Assembly: GCF_002878395.1 (NCBI RefSeq)
Contig: NC_061115.1
Coordinates: 154,746,944-154,810,943 of the forward strand
Length of the DNA: 64,000 bases
Direction of reading: 5' to 3'
Source: Capsicum annuum
Lineage: Eukaryota; Streptophyta; Magnoliopsida; Solanales; Solanaceae
A program made the position numbers and the translations under genes. Each line of letters opens with the position of its first letter. Within the stretch, counting starts at the first letter, position 1. The notes under the pieces are model-generated. The model saw nothing but the letters and a program-made list of their open reading frames with translations, ran no database searches and was not told the origin of the DNA. This document shows positions 20,348-31,925 of the stretch, one piece after another.

Positions 20348-22802
20348 TGATACGACCTGCCCTGGGGACTTGTGGGTAATAGGCATCACAAGTTCGACCA
20401 GGGATGGAGACCACCCCCATTACCCAACCCAATCTACAGCCACCTGCCCTGAGTTGGTTGAATTCCAAGCATGTAACAAGATTATGTAACAACATAAAGC
20501 CTCTAGGATAAGATCTCAGCCATGACCAACCCTACTAAGTCCAACCATCCCATACCAATAATACAACCATACCAAACCATACTAAAACAAGGGCCATAAA
20601 CAAGGCCAAAACCAAGGATATTCCAAAACATAATATAGTCAATCCCAAAATAAAATAGAATGGAATAGTGAGAAATTATGTCTGATGATGAAAGCCTCCC
20701 AGCTTACTCCAATGCCGAGGCTGAGACCTATACCGATCCCGCCCGTTCCAACCCATAGAAGTACCACAAAGCCTCTAATAAAAAAGTTATGAAATATGGT
20801 TAGGATATGCCCCCAACTATAGCTAAAAACAATATCCAAAAAAATAAACCAAAATGTCTCCAAATGTCCATAACATGCAATGGAGTCTTCCAAAAGGATA
20901 GAAGCTCACCACTTTAATCCAAATATCATCCCCGAGTTAATCACTATGTACAAGGAGTAGAACTGTCGGTTTTTGCATAAAGTAGGTATACATTTGCCAA
21001 TAGATAGGGTTAGCGAGTGAACACTAGCATGATCTCAAGATAAGGATAAAATAATGCTATTTACAAAACCAAGTAAAACAATCCACATGCACACAATCAT
21101 ACATATATATATAATCATGCCGGGTATAGGGATTGGGTTTAGCATAGCTGTTAAACCTTTACCTTAGGTGTGTAGCTTTGTCGTCCTAAATCACCCACAG
21201 GCTATATAGGTTTAGCTCCCCCTACTGAAAGGGCCCCAATGTGTGTAGCCGTACGACCAAGGAAAAAACCTTTGGGATAACTAGTAGATCCCATAAAATA
21301 TAGTGTGATATCATGCACACGGTCACCAAGACTAGCCTCATATCATCAAATACGAGTTTCCAGTTTTGGTCCCCCGGGACCTCCACCTTCAACGAATTTG
21401 CTACACATCCATCCATTATTGCCCAATTAAAAACAATTTTCTAATAACCAAACCATTTAACATTTATTGACCAAGGCCATTGATATTGGTATCATCATAC
21501 CAGTCCTTGCCATTGATATTGGTATCATCATACCAATCCTTACTTAAAAGTACCATCCATAGCCAACCATTTGTAGGTTTAAGAGGACTTTAAAGTGCCC
21601 TTGTATTTACCATATTAAATCGCTTAGATGACTTACATGTTACCCCTAAGAATAACCATTTAGCCTTTTACCATTCTAAGATATTTAAACTATGCACAAT
21701 TCCTTTACAAAGTTTTAAAACATGTAAGAGTTCCGTTAAAAGTAGTCAATGCAATGAACATATCTTTCTAAGCATTTTGTCAAACACATTGGGGGCATAA
21801 TATGTCCAAAACCAATTCCAATTACCATTAAACCATTCCCATGCAATCCAATTATCCAAAACTGCCATTAATTCATATAAAAGCATAATTAAGACTATGG
21901 GAAACCATAACCAACCATTTAACATCAATACGCCCAATTCATATATCAAAACCAAAATCATACAATCAATGAAATAATGGAAACCTTCATAAAACCATGT
22001 CTTTAGATAAAATTAAAAACTAGGGAAGAGAACATGCCTTTAACCAAGATGATGATGGAAAGAAATAACCAAGACAAGCCTCAAATAAATCCTCTAGTTG
22101 AAACCCTAGCTTTCCTTGACCAAAAGCTTTTAAGAGAATTTTTGAGTGTTTTAGAAAAGTTTCTAAGTGTTAATGAATGAAAAAAAAGGTAAATAACCTT
22201 CCAAATAGGTTAGAAGTCTTGGGGTCTTATTAGAATAAGTGGGGAAATATCTAGAATATCCCCACTTCAGTTGCACCAAAATCCCATCACAGGGGTACGA
22301 CTGACCCACACGAGTCACACCCTCCGATACGATTGGTATCATACACCTGTATCCTAGACTCAACCCTTTGATCCAATACTATCCAACATATGACTCATCT
22401 ATCCAAGTCTTATTGACATCATACGATCTGTACCTTGCACCCGTACCCTTGGCAGATTTAAACCCAAGAAAGATTTAGACATTGTCCACCATACGAGTCC
22501 TAGGTATGACTCGTACCCTGGCTTACAATTTATGGTAAGCTACTCATAGTAAAAAACAACCTAAGTACCCAAGTCTAAGATAAATTTAAGGAATCAAATA
22601 ATCTATAACCACCAATATGACTCGTACCCTAAGTCGTATCTATTCCAGTAACCAAAATCCATCCCTCCAACCAACATTGGTTAATATACGACTAGACCAT
22701 ACCATTCGTACCCCAACATACGGCTCGTACCAATGAGTTATATTGGGTCCAGAGATCGATATTCTAGAAAATTTTCTAAGGTCCAAAAACTAAGGTGTTC
22801 CA
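20348..22802 (-). repeat. Nest-2 3' LTR
   Basis: It is 2455 bp with TG...CA ends (TGATACGACC on the plus side, GTGTTCCA at 22802). It is collinear with both pieces of the 5' LTR: cataatata(g/a)tcaatcccaaaat at 20630 and 27330, and ggtcc(a)aaaac(t/c)aaggtgtt at 22780 and 52780. From about 22285 to 22740 it carries repeated CGACTCGTACC / ATACGAGTC words. It contains a 33-bp tandem duplication at 21477-21542 that is absent from the 5' LTR. Confidence 0.85.
21477..21542. repeat. 33-bp tandem duplication in Nest-2 3' LTR
   Basis: Units 21477-21509 and 21510-21542 both read CCATTGATATTGGTATCATC and then ATACCA(G/A)TCCTT. Each unit holds a perfect 8-bp inverted repeat, ATTGGTAT and ATACCAAT, around CATC in the second unit (one mismatch in the first). 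The matching place in the 5' LTR (about 51510-51545) has a single copy. Confidence 0.85.
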
Positions 22803-22990
22803 GTCTTCCCTACTAGGAGAATTCGGCCCAAATGATGGACAAGGTAGGGGTAACCATAAGCAAGAATCATCTGCATTATCATACATATTCCTAATCTTGA
22901 ACAATGTTTGAAAACAAAGAGGCAAAGATATTAACCTTTCCTTTAACAAACTTTGAAAGTAGAGATGTGTTGAAGACACATACTTTCCGC
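22803..22990 (-). other. Nest-2 3' untranslated region and PPT area
   Basis: This lies between the end of pol and the 3' LTR. The minus strand next to the LTR reads TTCTCCTAGTAGGGAAGAC, a purine-rich but interrupted tract in the place of the PPT. No gene. Confidence 0.5.
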
Positions 22991-23290
22991 ACGAATCCCA
23001 AGAGCAGAAAACAAATATAGATATTTGGACTTCATGTTCACTTCCACTTCGCATGTAGATTTTTCCACCTTATGGTTCCGCTAAAGAACCTTAATCGAAT
23101 ACACATCCTTGGTCCACAACCAATGAACCTGCCTACCCATGATCTTAACTAGGAATTTTTTATAAGACAAAGAATTTGTGAGTCCAAATCTTTCCAAAGG
23201 AACGACTGAAGAAGGATCACCAATGCACTTCCTCAACATGGAAACATGAAATACCGAATGAACCAAGCTCAAGCTAGAATGTAACTCCAT
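22991..23290 (-). pseudogene. Nest-2 integrase C-terminus and chromodomain
   Basis: The frame 23290-23081 reads ELHSSLSLVHSVFHVSMLRK, CIGDPSSVVPLE and then SLSYKKFLVKIMGRQVHWLW. This is the conserved integrase C-terminal tail (LP..LS.VHPVFHVSML) running into the chromodomain (SYEE.PV.IL.RQ...L). Downstream, other frames give a CEVEVNMKSKYPYLF-like tail, matching the ATWE...MR..YP.LF end of chromovirus Pol. A chromodomain directs insertion into particular chromatin. It is fused directly to the HHCC end of integrase at about 23290. Confidence 0.8.
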
Positions 23291-23490
23291 TGGGGCAAAT
23301 TAATTTCTTGAAACAATCCTCCTTGCCTTATGTGCTCAACCTTAACCTGTTGACACACCAAGTACTTGGCCATAAAATCAATCACATCTCTCTTTATGCC
23401 ATTCCACCAATAGATCTCCTTGAGATCATGATATACCTTTGTCAAGCCGATATGACTAACATAGCGTAACTTATGTGTCTCAGCCAAAAT
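23288..23490 (-). pseudogene. Nest-2 integrase HHCC domain; catalytic core deleted
   Basis: The minus strand from 23487 reads HKLRYVSHIGLTKVYHDLKE, IYWWNGIKRDVIDF, YLVCQQVKVEH, GGLFQEINLPQW. This is the zinc-binding N-terminus of a chromovirus integrase (H..H...C..C; the first Cys is Tyr here). Immediately after LPQW the sequence jumps, out of frame, to the chromodomain side (ELHSSLSL). The D,D,E core, which in Nest-3 lies between about 33740 and 34150, is absent. Confidence 0.85.
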
Positions 23491-23746
23491 CCTTTATTGC
23501 ATCCCATCGACATCAGGAACATACAACCACCTTTGGTAACATAAAGTACCATCACCACCAATCTTAAACACCACTTCCTTTTTCCCACCTACATCACTCT
23601 TGATTTTCATCAAGATATGATCTAGCACTTGCTTCTCTTTAATCTCTGCACCAAGAAATAATCAAAATACTTCTTGCACCACCATCCTTGTAGTCTAAAA
23701 GGCAAACTCCAAGAGTAGCCAAGCGATAAATATCCTTCACGAATTT

Positions 23747-24275
23747 CTACTTTTCTTTCTCCACATGAGCCAAACCTCCCATGGATAGCCTGCTAAGAGT
23801 ATCAAAAATCACATTAGCCTTACCTGAGTGATAGTGAAGACTTATATCATAGTCCTTGAGAAGCTTTAGCCATCTTTTCTGCCTGATATTAAGCTCTTTC
23901 TGAGTGAACACATACTGTAGACTCTTATAATCAGAAAAGATAACCACATGAAAACCATACAAAAAATGCCGTCATATTTTTAAAGCAAACAGAACCGCCA
24001 ACAACTCCAAATCATGAGTAGGATGATTCTTCTCATGCACCTTCAACTATCTGGAAGCATAGGAAATCACCTTCCCATATTGCATCAACACACAACCAAT
24101 ACCTACCTAAGATGCATCGCAATAAACCACAAACCCATTATTGCCTTCCGGTAAAGGCAGAATTGGAACCGAAGTTAACTTATCCTTTTACTTCTAAAAA
24201 CTCCCATCATAGGTATTTGACCAAGAAAACTTAACCTTCTTCTAAGTTAATGTAGTCAAAGGAGAATCTATTGAT
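23747..24275 (-). pseudogene. Nest-2 RNase H
   Basis: The open frame 23962-23747 reads [40 protein letters not shown] and KANVIFDTLSRLS, the C-terminal half of gypsy RNase H. The catalytic D of SDYKSLQ (usually TDHKSLQ) is retained. The N-terminal half (about 24000-24275) has the CDAS/HDLEL region with stops. Confidence 0.85.
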
Positions 24276-25065
24276 GAAAAGCTTTCCACAAACCACCTAT
24301 AATACCCAGTTAAACCCTAGAAGCTACGAATATCAAATAGAGTCGTGGGTCTAGGCCACTTCTTCATCATAATAACCTTTTGTAGATCCACCATGATCCC
24401 CTCACTAGAAATAATATGACCTATGATAGTCACAGCGTTCAATCAAAACTCACACTTGGAGAACTTAGCATACAACTATTATTTCTTTAAGGTCTACAAT
24501 ACCATACGAAGGTGATTAGCATAATCGACCACACTTTTTGAATAGACCAGAATATCATCAATGGATACAATGACAAAGATATCCAAATACTAACGAAAAA
24601 CCCTATTCATTGGATCTATAAACACCATCGGAGCATTAGTCAACCTAAATGAAATCACTAAAAACTTAAAGTGTCCATACTGAGTATGAAAAGTTGTCTT
24701 AGGGATATCCACCTCCCTAATCTTTAGTTGATGGTACCCAGACTAAAGATCTATCCTAGAAAAGAACTTTGCCCCTTGCAACTAGTCAAATAGATCATCT
24801 ATCTTTGGAAAAGATATTTATTCTTAACTATCACCTTGTTTAACTGCCTATAGTCAATGCATATCCTAAGAGATCCATCCTTTCTATGCACAAATAATAC
24901 CGGTACACCCCAAGGAGATATGCAAGGACAAATAGATCTTTTATCTAGAAGATCCTTAATTTGCTTCTTAAGTTTTCTAACTCAGCCAGAGCCATTCTAT
25001 ATCGAGGAATAGAAATTGGATGAGTGTTCGAAACCAAAGTCAATACCAAACTCTATTTCCCTATC
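24276..25065 (-). pseudogene. Nest-2 reverse transcriptase
   Basis: The minus strand reads, in order, the ELRKLK-like entry (about 24970), the [16 protein letters not shown] region (about 24840), the [18 protein letters not shown] region (about 24620-24660), and [17 protein letters not shown] at about 24535-24585. The catalytic IDD box is intact (atcatcaat on the plus strand, 24553-24561). Stops and frameshifts interrupt it. Family identity is firm. Confidence 0.85.
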
Positions 25066-25319
25066 TGAAGAAAAACCAGGAAGATCATCTAGAAAGACCT
25101 TTTGAAATTCATTAACCACTGGAACTGATAGGAAAAAAGGACCTTCCAAATTAGAATCTTTGACCTAGACCAAGTAATAAAGAAAACCTTTAGAGATCAA
25201 CCTCTGAGCTCTAAGATAAGAAATAAATATCACCCTAGGAGCTAGAGAAACATTCTCCCACTCTATCACTGGCTAACTAGGGAACCTAAGGATAGCCCTA
25301 TGGGACCGTCAATCCAAGG

Positions 25320-25720
25320 ATGCATAACAAGAATGCAACTAATCCATACCGAGAATGACATCGAAATCCACCATACCCAACTAAAACTAATCCACCAAGG
25401 TCTACTTGCCACCAAAAAATACTACATATACCCTATAGACTCTGTTAGTAATAAACAAGTACCCTACCAGTGTAGAAATAGAAAAAGGATCAAAAATAAC
25501 TTTTGGATCAAAACCAAAATATACAACCACATAAGGACTCACATAGGAGAGAGTAGACCCCGGATCAAGAAAATAATATACATCATGAGAGAAAAAAATT
25601 AATACTAGTAACGACGTCAAGTGATACCTCAGATTCCTATTGGGACGCCAAAGCATACAACCTGTTCTGACCAATACTAGAACCATGAGTAGTAACAAAA
25701 TTATATACAACACCACTAGG
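25320..25720 (-). pseudogene. Nest-2 protease
   Basis: The open frame 25716-25402 contains FFSHDVYYFLDPGSTLSYVS PYVVVYFGFDPK, then GYLFITNRVYRVYVVFFGGK. This is the retropepsin domain of chromovirus Pol, with the DPGS active-site form common in plant elements (D-P-G-S in place of D-S/T-G). The frame is nearly domain-length but its upstream part is frameshifted. The downstream end MVDFDVILGMD lies near 25350-25375. Confidence 0.85.
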
Positions 25721-25780
25721 TGTTGGAACAGAAAATAAAAACCATAGGAGTCTTATTCACCCCCGTAAAAACCTTATTAA

Positions 25781-26847
25781 TCAAATAATCCCTAATTTGA
25801 CGACATTCCTGGCCACACTTGAAACATTTATCCCTTTCTTCATCAAAATAACCCCAATGAGGACAACTACAATACCGACAAGGAGGTCATGAAGAAACTG
25901 GATGACCTCCAATTTCCTGAGATTAAGAACCCTGTGGCCAAAAATTATCACCGCCATAATGATGCCTAACGCTCGACTGGTAAGAAGCACTAGTAGAAGA
26001 GTAGGAGCCAGAAACCCCTACTTCTTTTTATGCCATTTTCCATAAACTCAACCACCTTGAGACTGAACACCTTCCTAGTTAGAAAACCTACTCCTCTTCT
26101 CCTTCCTATGTCCATATATTTAATTAGAACGATAGTATTGCTCTCTAAAATCAAATCTTGATTCAACCCAGAAGAAAACTTTCTCATTCTAGCCGACATG
26201 TCAGCCACTAAATCAAGAGCATACCATGAAAATTGGTGAAACTTTAAGGCATATTCCTTGAAAAATAGTCTCCCCTTCTTGAGGTTTACAAACTCCTCCA
26301 TCTTTTCTTTCCTCAACTCTTAGGGAATGAAATGATCTAGAAAAGCACCAAAGAAAAAATCCTATAAGGATGACTCCTCTGCATCTCCTTTATCCCTACC
26401 CCACTCTTTATACCACTGATATGCAACCTCTTTGAGCTGGTAAGTTTCAAAGTTTACCCCTTTCACATTGGTAGCCTACATCACCTAAAATATCTTTTTT
26501 ATTTTATCTAAGAGACCCTGTGGATTCTCCTCTACCTTCACTCTACAAAAAATAGGAGGACCCATCTTCATAAATTATTCAACCTTTGTGGCCTCAGTAG
26601 ATAAAGCACTAGACATATCCCGCTCATCTTGAGCAACAACTAATTTAGAAATAGCATGAATAGACTGACAAAATTCTGTAATAGTCACCTTACCTTGAGG
26701 AGGACTAGTAGCAACTGATGGAACCCTAGAACTTTTAGGGATAGGACCATGAGATTGAAGATGAACCCTAAAAGAAGGATGCTCCCCTTCAGCATTACCC
26801 CTAGATAGGATAAAAGATTTTTTATGTGTTCCAGATCTATGAGGCAT
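25781..26847 (-). pseudogene. Nest-2 gag
   Basis: A start ATG at 26847 gives MPHRSGTHKKSFILSRGNAE, about 200 bases inside the primer site. The Gag core is readable at 26316-26100: EEFVNLKKGRLFFKEYALKF, HQFSWYALDLVADMSARMRK. A CCHC zinc knuckle at about 25790-25815 reads CFKCGQECRQIRDY, with the last Cys changed to Tyr. Frameshifts separate the parts. Gag packages element RNA. Confidence 0.8.
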
Positions 26848-27042
26848 GATCTGAAAGATGGAAAAAATAAGGATTTGAGAAGATTCCAGGACTTAGACTC
26901 TAAGATTAAAAATAGAATACTAAGAATGTGAAACATTCCTAAATATCTCATAGCCTATTCCTCATGAGCGTGGAGCACTACATATCCCTAAAAGAGACTC
27001 TACTCAACATAGCTTTGTGGAATCATAATTGACCATGAACTA

Positions 27043-27056
27043 GGCTCTAATACCAA
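27043..27056 (-). other. Nest-2 primer binding site (tRNA-iMet)
   Basis: The minus strand reads TTGGTATTAGAGCC, one change from the usual TTGGTATCAGAGCC of tRNA-iMet-primed plant elements. It sits two bases from the LTR end. Confidence 0.85.
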
Positions 27057-27058
27057 CT

Positions 27059-27477
27059 TTACACAACCCGTCCTAGGACCTTGTCATAATGGGCACCCCA
27101 AGTCTGACCAGGACCGGAGCCCACCCTATTACCCAACACAACCTTCATCCACCTGTCCTAAGTTGGCTGAATTTTAAGCATGTAATAATATTATGTAACA
27201 GCCACATAAAGAATCTAGGATAATATCACAATTGTGACCTACCTAATCGAGTCCAACCATCCCATATCAATAATCCAACCATACCAAAACAAGAGTCATA
27301 AACCAGGCCATAACCAAGGATGTTCCAAAACATAATATAATCAATCCCAAAATGAAATAGGATGGAACAGTGAGAAATTATGTCTGATGATGACAACCTC
27401 CTAGATTATTCCAATTCCAAGGCTGACACCTATACTGATACCACCCATTCCAACCTATAAAAGTACCACAAAGACTT
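27059..27477 (-). repeat. Nest-2 5' LTR, proximal piece
   Basis: It is collinear with 20348 to about 20775 of the 3' LTR (gaccaggaccggag / gaccagggatggag; gtgagaaattatgtctgatgatga in both). It is broken at 27477/27478 by the Nest-3 LTR. The LTR terminus has decayed to TT. Confidence 0.85.
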
Positions 27478-29963
27478 TGTAATAATACCTTATACTTTTT
27501 CTTAGCTCAATTTAGCTCCTAGAATGTCAAGAGTCTACTCAAAAATAGAATAACTCTTGATACATATGGAATTTTATAGTTCTAGACCTACCAAAGTGTA
27601 TATAATTAAAACAACTTTCAAATGATACCAATTTTGTCTCAATTCGGTACTCTATTAAGAAGTTATGATGATTTAAGTAAAAGCAATAGAACACCGCGAT
27701 AAGCACCGTATTGTGGTGAAGGATAAATTCATAATTATTTGATTTGTAGTGGAGCACCACGATCAGCCTGCATCGCAGAGAAGTTCAAGTTTCCATTCGT
27801 CCCTCTCCAGTAGCTCAATATGATTTGCCTGGGTCGTATTAAAATTTTCAATTGGACAGACACCGCATTGTGATGGAGTGTAAAATATTTCTAGTTCTTT
27901 TCCAATGAAGAAAAAAGATTATGTTGTATCATGCCAGAGCTTAAAATAGGGTTCATCCTTTTTCCAGCAAGCCACCACTATTGTGGCAAGTCGCCCTGGT
28001 ATGCCAAATTAAGATTTTTCCAATTTTGACTAATTTTTACAAAGGGAAATCTAGTCATTTCCCAAGACCCTAAATCATGATAAACAAGGAATTAAAACAA
28101 TCCTAAGCACATTATGTATACTTTTCATCAAATTACTCTCCAAGAAATCCTAGAGCATGAAAAGTAAATCCTCAAGAAATTCAAATTCGACCATTCTTTA
28201 TAACCTAATATTCAAGATTCCCAATTCAAAATCTTCAAGAATCAATCTTCAAAAGCACAAATAGGAATTCAAGTTCAAGCTTCTTTATTAATTTCATCAA
28301 TTAAGGAATGTGGGGTTTTTCAACAAGGATAATCCTTTCATCCTAGTGCTCAAAGTTATTTTAAAGTTAAATTTTGTATGAAATTATATGAATTTTAGTC
28401 TAGGGTTTATACCTACTTAATTAATATTTGAAGATTATGAGATTTAGATGTTGAATTGCATGTCTACATTTGTATTTTCATGCATATTGCAGTAATTTCT
28501 AGATTTAGAATTAAACTAACAATATTTTTACTATCAAGTATAAACTTTATGATGATTTGATACGAAATATATGCATGGGTTATCAAGCCCTAGTTTGAAT
28601 ATTGATATTTTAAGAATGACTATGCATTAAGCATCCCATGATTAGTTTTCAAATTTTGATAAAGATTTGATCTTTTGATCTTAGCTCAAACCTGGAATCC
28701 AATTTACTATTTTGGTTATGGTATAAATTATCAGCTATATAATTGGTTTTAATTATAAACCCTTTTTCTAGTTTTTAAAGTGGATTTCCAATAGAATGAG
28801 CATATAGATTAAAGAGAGTAGTATTTAGCATTGAGTTGGGTATATTTACATTTCCCAAAATTATGAGCCAACGTAGGTTAAGATTATCTGATTATTCCCA
28901 TATCTATATGGATGATAGATATGGATGTGATCACATAGTTTAGGTTATACTCCTTGGCAAGAGTATGACACCTCTCCCAAATATGAGGTTTTCCCATAAG
29001 GAAACTAGATGTTGGACACTATGATAGCTCACATAGTGTATGTCGGTTAGAGGAATCTCTCTTGTAGAATAGTTTTTAAATAGTATTTCTCTAATAGCAA
29101 AGAATTACGGAACAACTTTTAGAAACTAAGTGTAAAGGCTCACAGTTTTATTGAGATCTTGCTTTACATATGATATTAGCTGAGATTTTATATTTCAGTT
29201 TACAAATAAAAAAATGAGTCTTTATTACATTAGACATTATGATTTAAGATAGAATACTAATACAGCTTTTAGAAACCACATGATATGACTCACCAAATTT
29301 ATTTAGCATGTTTTCCTATTCATGATTATGATTTTTAGATTTCAGATATTCCACCTTATGTGAGTTATCTACATTTAGCATGCCTTATTTTACACATTAT
29401 GATGATGTTGAGACATTGTTTTACTTGTGTATTCACCTCCATATACTGAGTACAATCATGAAATACTAATCCACATATATGTCTATGTGCTACATTTTCT
29501 CATAATATAGGTTCAGGTTCTTAGTTTCAGCAGCGTGAGTGATTTCAAGCATTTGTATCTACAGCCCGACAGTTGGTGAGTCCTCATAATCTGAGGACCG
29601 AGTTATTCAATTTTTTAACTTATTAGTATAGATGATTCAGTATTTTTAGACCATTCGAGTTAGCTGAGGGCTTGTCTTAGTGTCTCTCTAGTTATTAGTA
29701 GTAGAGGATTGTCAGACGACTAGATATAATGCAAATTTCCAGTATTAATTGTTCCGACTCTTAAGTCTAGTGTTTTTTAGACATTATATTAAGATAATTT
29801 CAATTTATCTTAGACAGAAGTCTGCATGTTAGTCTTATATTATGTTCATATTTCCTTTATTATGTGTATTCAAATTTAGTAGAAGTATTACTGGGCTAGC
29901 TTGAGGCTACTCATAGTCTTGAGCACTGTGTGATATCTCGAGACTCATTTTTAGGGCATTACA
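27478..29963 (+). repeat. Nest-3 5' LTR
   Basis: It starts TGTAATAATACC and ends AGGGCATTACA, about 2.49 kb. It is collinear with 48776-50916 (tagctcctagaatgt.aag, agttatg(g/a)(c/t)gat, ttttagacattat and similar). Between about 27690 and 28010 it has repeated words such as ACACCGCGAT and CACGATCAGCCTGCATCGCAG. It is longer than the 3' LTR, which lacks a segment corresponding to about 28580-28900. Confidence 0.85.
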
Positions 29964-29967
29964 AACT

Positions 29968-29981
29968 TTGTATCCTAGGCT
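29968..29981 (+). other. Nest-3 primer binding site, decayed
   Basis: TTGTATCCTAGGCT lies five bases after the LTR end, in the position and register of TTGGTATCAGAGCC. Several changes are present. Confidence 0.55.
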
Positions 29982-30260
29982 AAGGTTATAAGGGTCCTAG
30001 GGAGTCAGACAAGCCACGTTATGTAGAGTCTTGATCATGGATATGAAGCACGACAAATTTATGAGCAAGAGTTATCAGAGTCCTAGGGATTCAGACAAGC
30101 TGCGTTACGTAAGGTCTTGATCATGGATGTGAAGCATACCATATTTATGAGCAAGAGACTGCAGGATATTTTTAGGAAATCATATCTTTATTTTATAATC
30201 TATCGTGCTTATAGTATCTCTCTTTGCCTTTTAATTTATTCTCTTACATGATAGTTGAAT

Positions 30261-31380
30261 ATGCCTCCTTGTTGAGCTAACGCTCGTAAAAATGATGACT
30301 AGCCATTCTAGCCTGCTGACCCTCTAAATGATAATATATCCCATACTGAATTTTAGGCTGCCTTTCAGGCATTGGCCCAGGCTGTGACTACTAATGTTCA
30401 GGGCAACCATCAGGTAAAAGTCCCACTTCAGTAGAATAGGGATTTAGCAGTAGTAAGAATTTGTGACTTTATTACAATGAATCCTCCTGAGTTCTTTGGG
30501 TCAAAAGAAAGTAAGGACCCACAACTTTACTTAGATGAGGTAAGGAAGATCATCGAGATTATGCATGTTTCTGAAAAGAAAAGTGTAGATTTGGCATCAT
30601 ATAGATTGAAGGATGTAGCGTATGATTAGGTGGTTATGTGGAAAAATGGTAGAGGTGAGAATAAAGCTCCTATAAGTTGGTAGGTGTCCCAGGATGCTTT
30701 TCTAGATAGGTTCTTTCTGCATGAGATGAGAGAAGATACGGTAGAGAATTTTGTACACCCGAGGCAGGACTAGATAATAGTGAATGAGTACTGCCTTAAG
30801 TTCAATCAGTTATGTAAGTATGTCTCTGGTATGATGGCTGACCCCAAGGTGAGTATGAGTAAGTTTGTTACTAGAGTATCTGGTTTGGTAGTCAAGGAGT
30901 ATTGGACTGCTATACTTCTTAGTGATATTGATTTTGCTAGGTTGATGATTCATGCTCAGTATATTGAGGCAAAAAAGTTGAAGAGAAGAGAGAGGAGAAA
31001 TAAGAAGGCTAGAACCAGGCAGTTTGAGTATGGCCAGATAAAGTTTAGATAAGGAAATCATTCATAATTTTTGAATCATTCATCTATGTCAGTGATATTT
31101 TCATCCAGTTCTCCCGCCCCTAGAGATAGACAGGAGTAGTGTGGTTTGACTTGTACGTCCAGATCTTAGAATAGTATGAGTGGAAAACCCAGTTATCCTC
31201 CATGTGCTAAGAAGGGTACAAATCACCTAGGTGATTTTTGTTGGGACAAAAAGGTTTTTATAGTTGTGGTAAGCTGGGTCTTGGAATCAAAGAGTGTCCA
31301 TATAAAAAGTAGGGAAACAGGGATGTTCGTTCCCAGACTCAGGCTACTAGTGCACCTACTCTGCTAGGTCAACCAGTCCC
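30261..31380 (+). pseudogene. Nest-3 gag
   Basis: A start ATG at 30261 gives MPPC, then stops. From about 30465 the frame reads ICDFITMNPPEFFGSKESKD, PQLYLDEVRKIIEIMHV and SYRLKDVAYD. From 30780 it reads NEYCLKFNQLCKYVSGMMAD, FVTRVSGLVVKEYW. This is the full Gag core of a plant chromovirus. A zinc-knuckle remnant FYSCGKLGLGIKECP lies near 31258-31300. Length and order are normal, but there are several in-frame stops and at least one frameshift. Confidence 0.85.
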
Positions 31381-31459
31381 TCTTTAGGGCAGATCATCTT
31401 ATATCGGTGGCAGTTAGCATCAAAATTGGTTTTATTCTTTAACATTCCATCAGGAGTAG

Positions 31460-31925
31460 GAGGATACACTAGATGTTGTTACTGGTATACTTCATGTCTT
31501 TCATCTTGATGTTTATGTGTTGCTAGACCCCAAATTGAGTTTCTCTTATATGACCCTATTAGTTGCAGTGAATTTTATTGGGTGTGTCAATTGTTGCCAA
31601 GTAGATCTATAGAAAGTGTCCTATTATTGTCCTTCATAAAATCATGTTAGCAGACTTAATAGAGTTAGATATGGTTGAATTTGACCTTATTCTTAATATG
31701 GACTAGCTCTACTACTGTTATTCATCTATAGATTATCGTACTTGAATGGTGAATTTTCAGTTTATAGATGAGCTAGCCTTTATGTGGGAAGGTAATTCAG
31801 TGTCTCCCAAGAGTTATTTCATATCCTAACTTGAAGTCAAAAAGTTGATCTCAAAAGGGTGTATCTATCATCTAGTTTGAGTCAAAGACACTTAGTCCGA
31901 GGTTCCAATAGTTTAGTCAGTTTAT
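31460..31925 (+). pseudogene. Nest-3 protease and linker
   Basis: The frame reads VLLDPKLSFSYMTLLVAVNF near 31517-31575. The active-site D-P-G is D-P-K here (31526-31534), so the essential glycine is lost. The end of the domain, ELDMVEFDLILNMD, lies near 31665-31705. The linker reads VKKLISKGCIYHLVVKDT-like to about 31890. It is nonfunctional by the glycine change alone. Confidence 0.8.

Noticed and set aside
25300..25602. 100-codon plus-strand open frame
   Set aside because: It is antisense to the Nest-2 protease, which has a readable DPGSTLSY active site on the minus strand.
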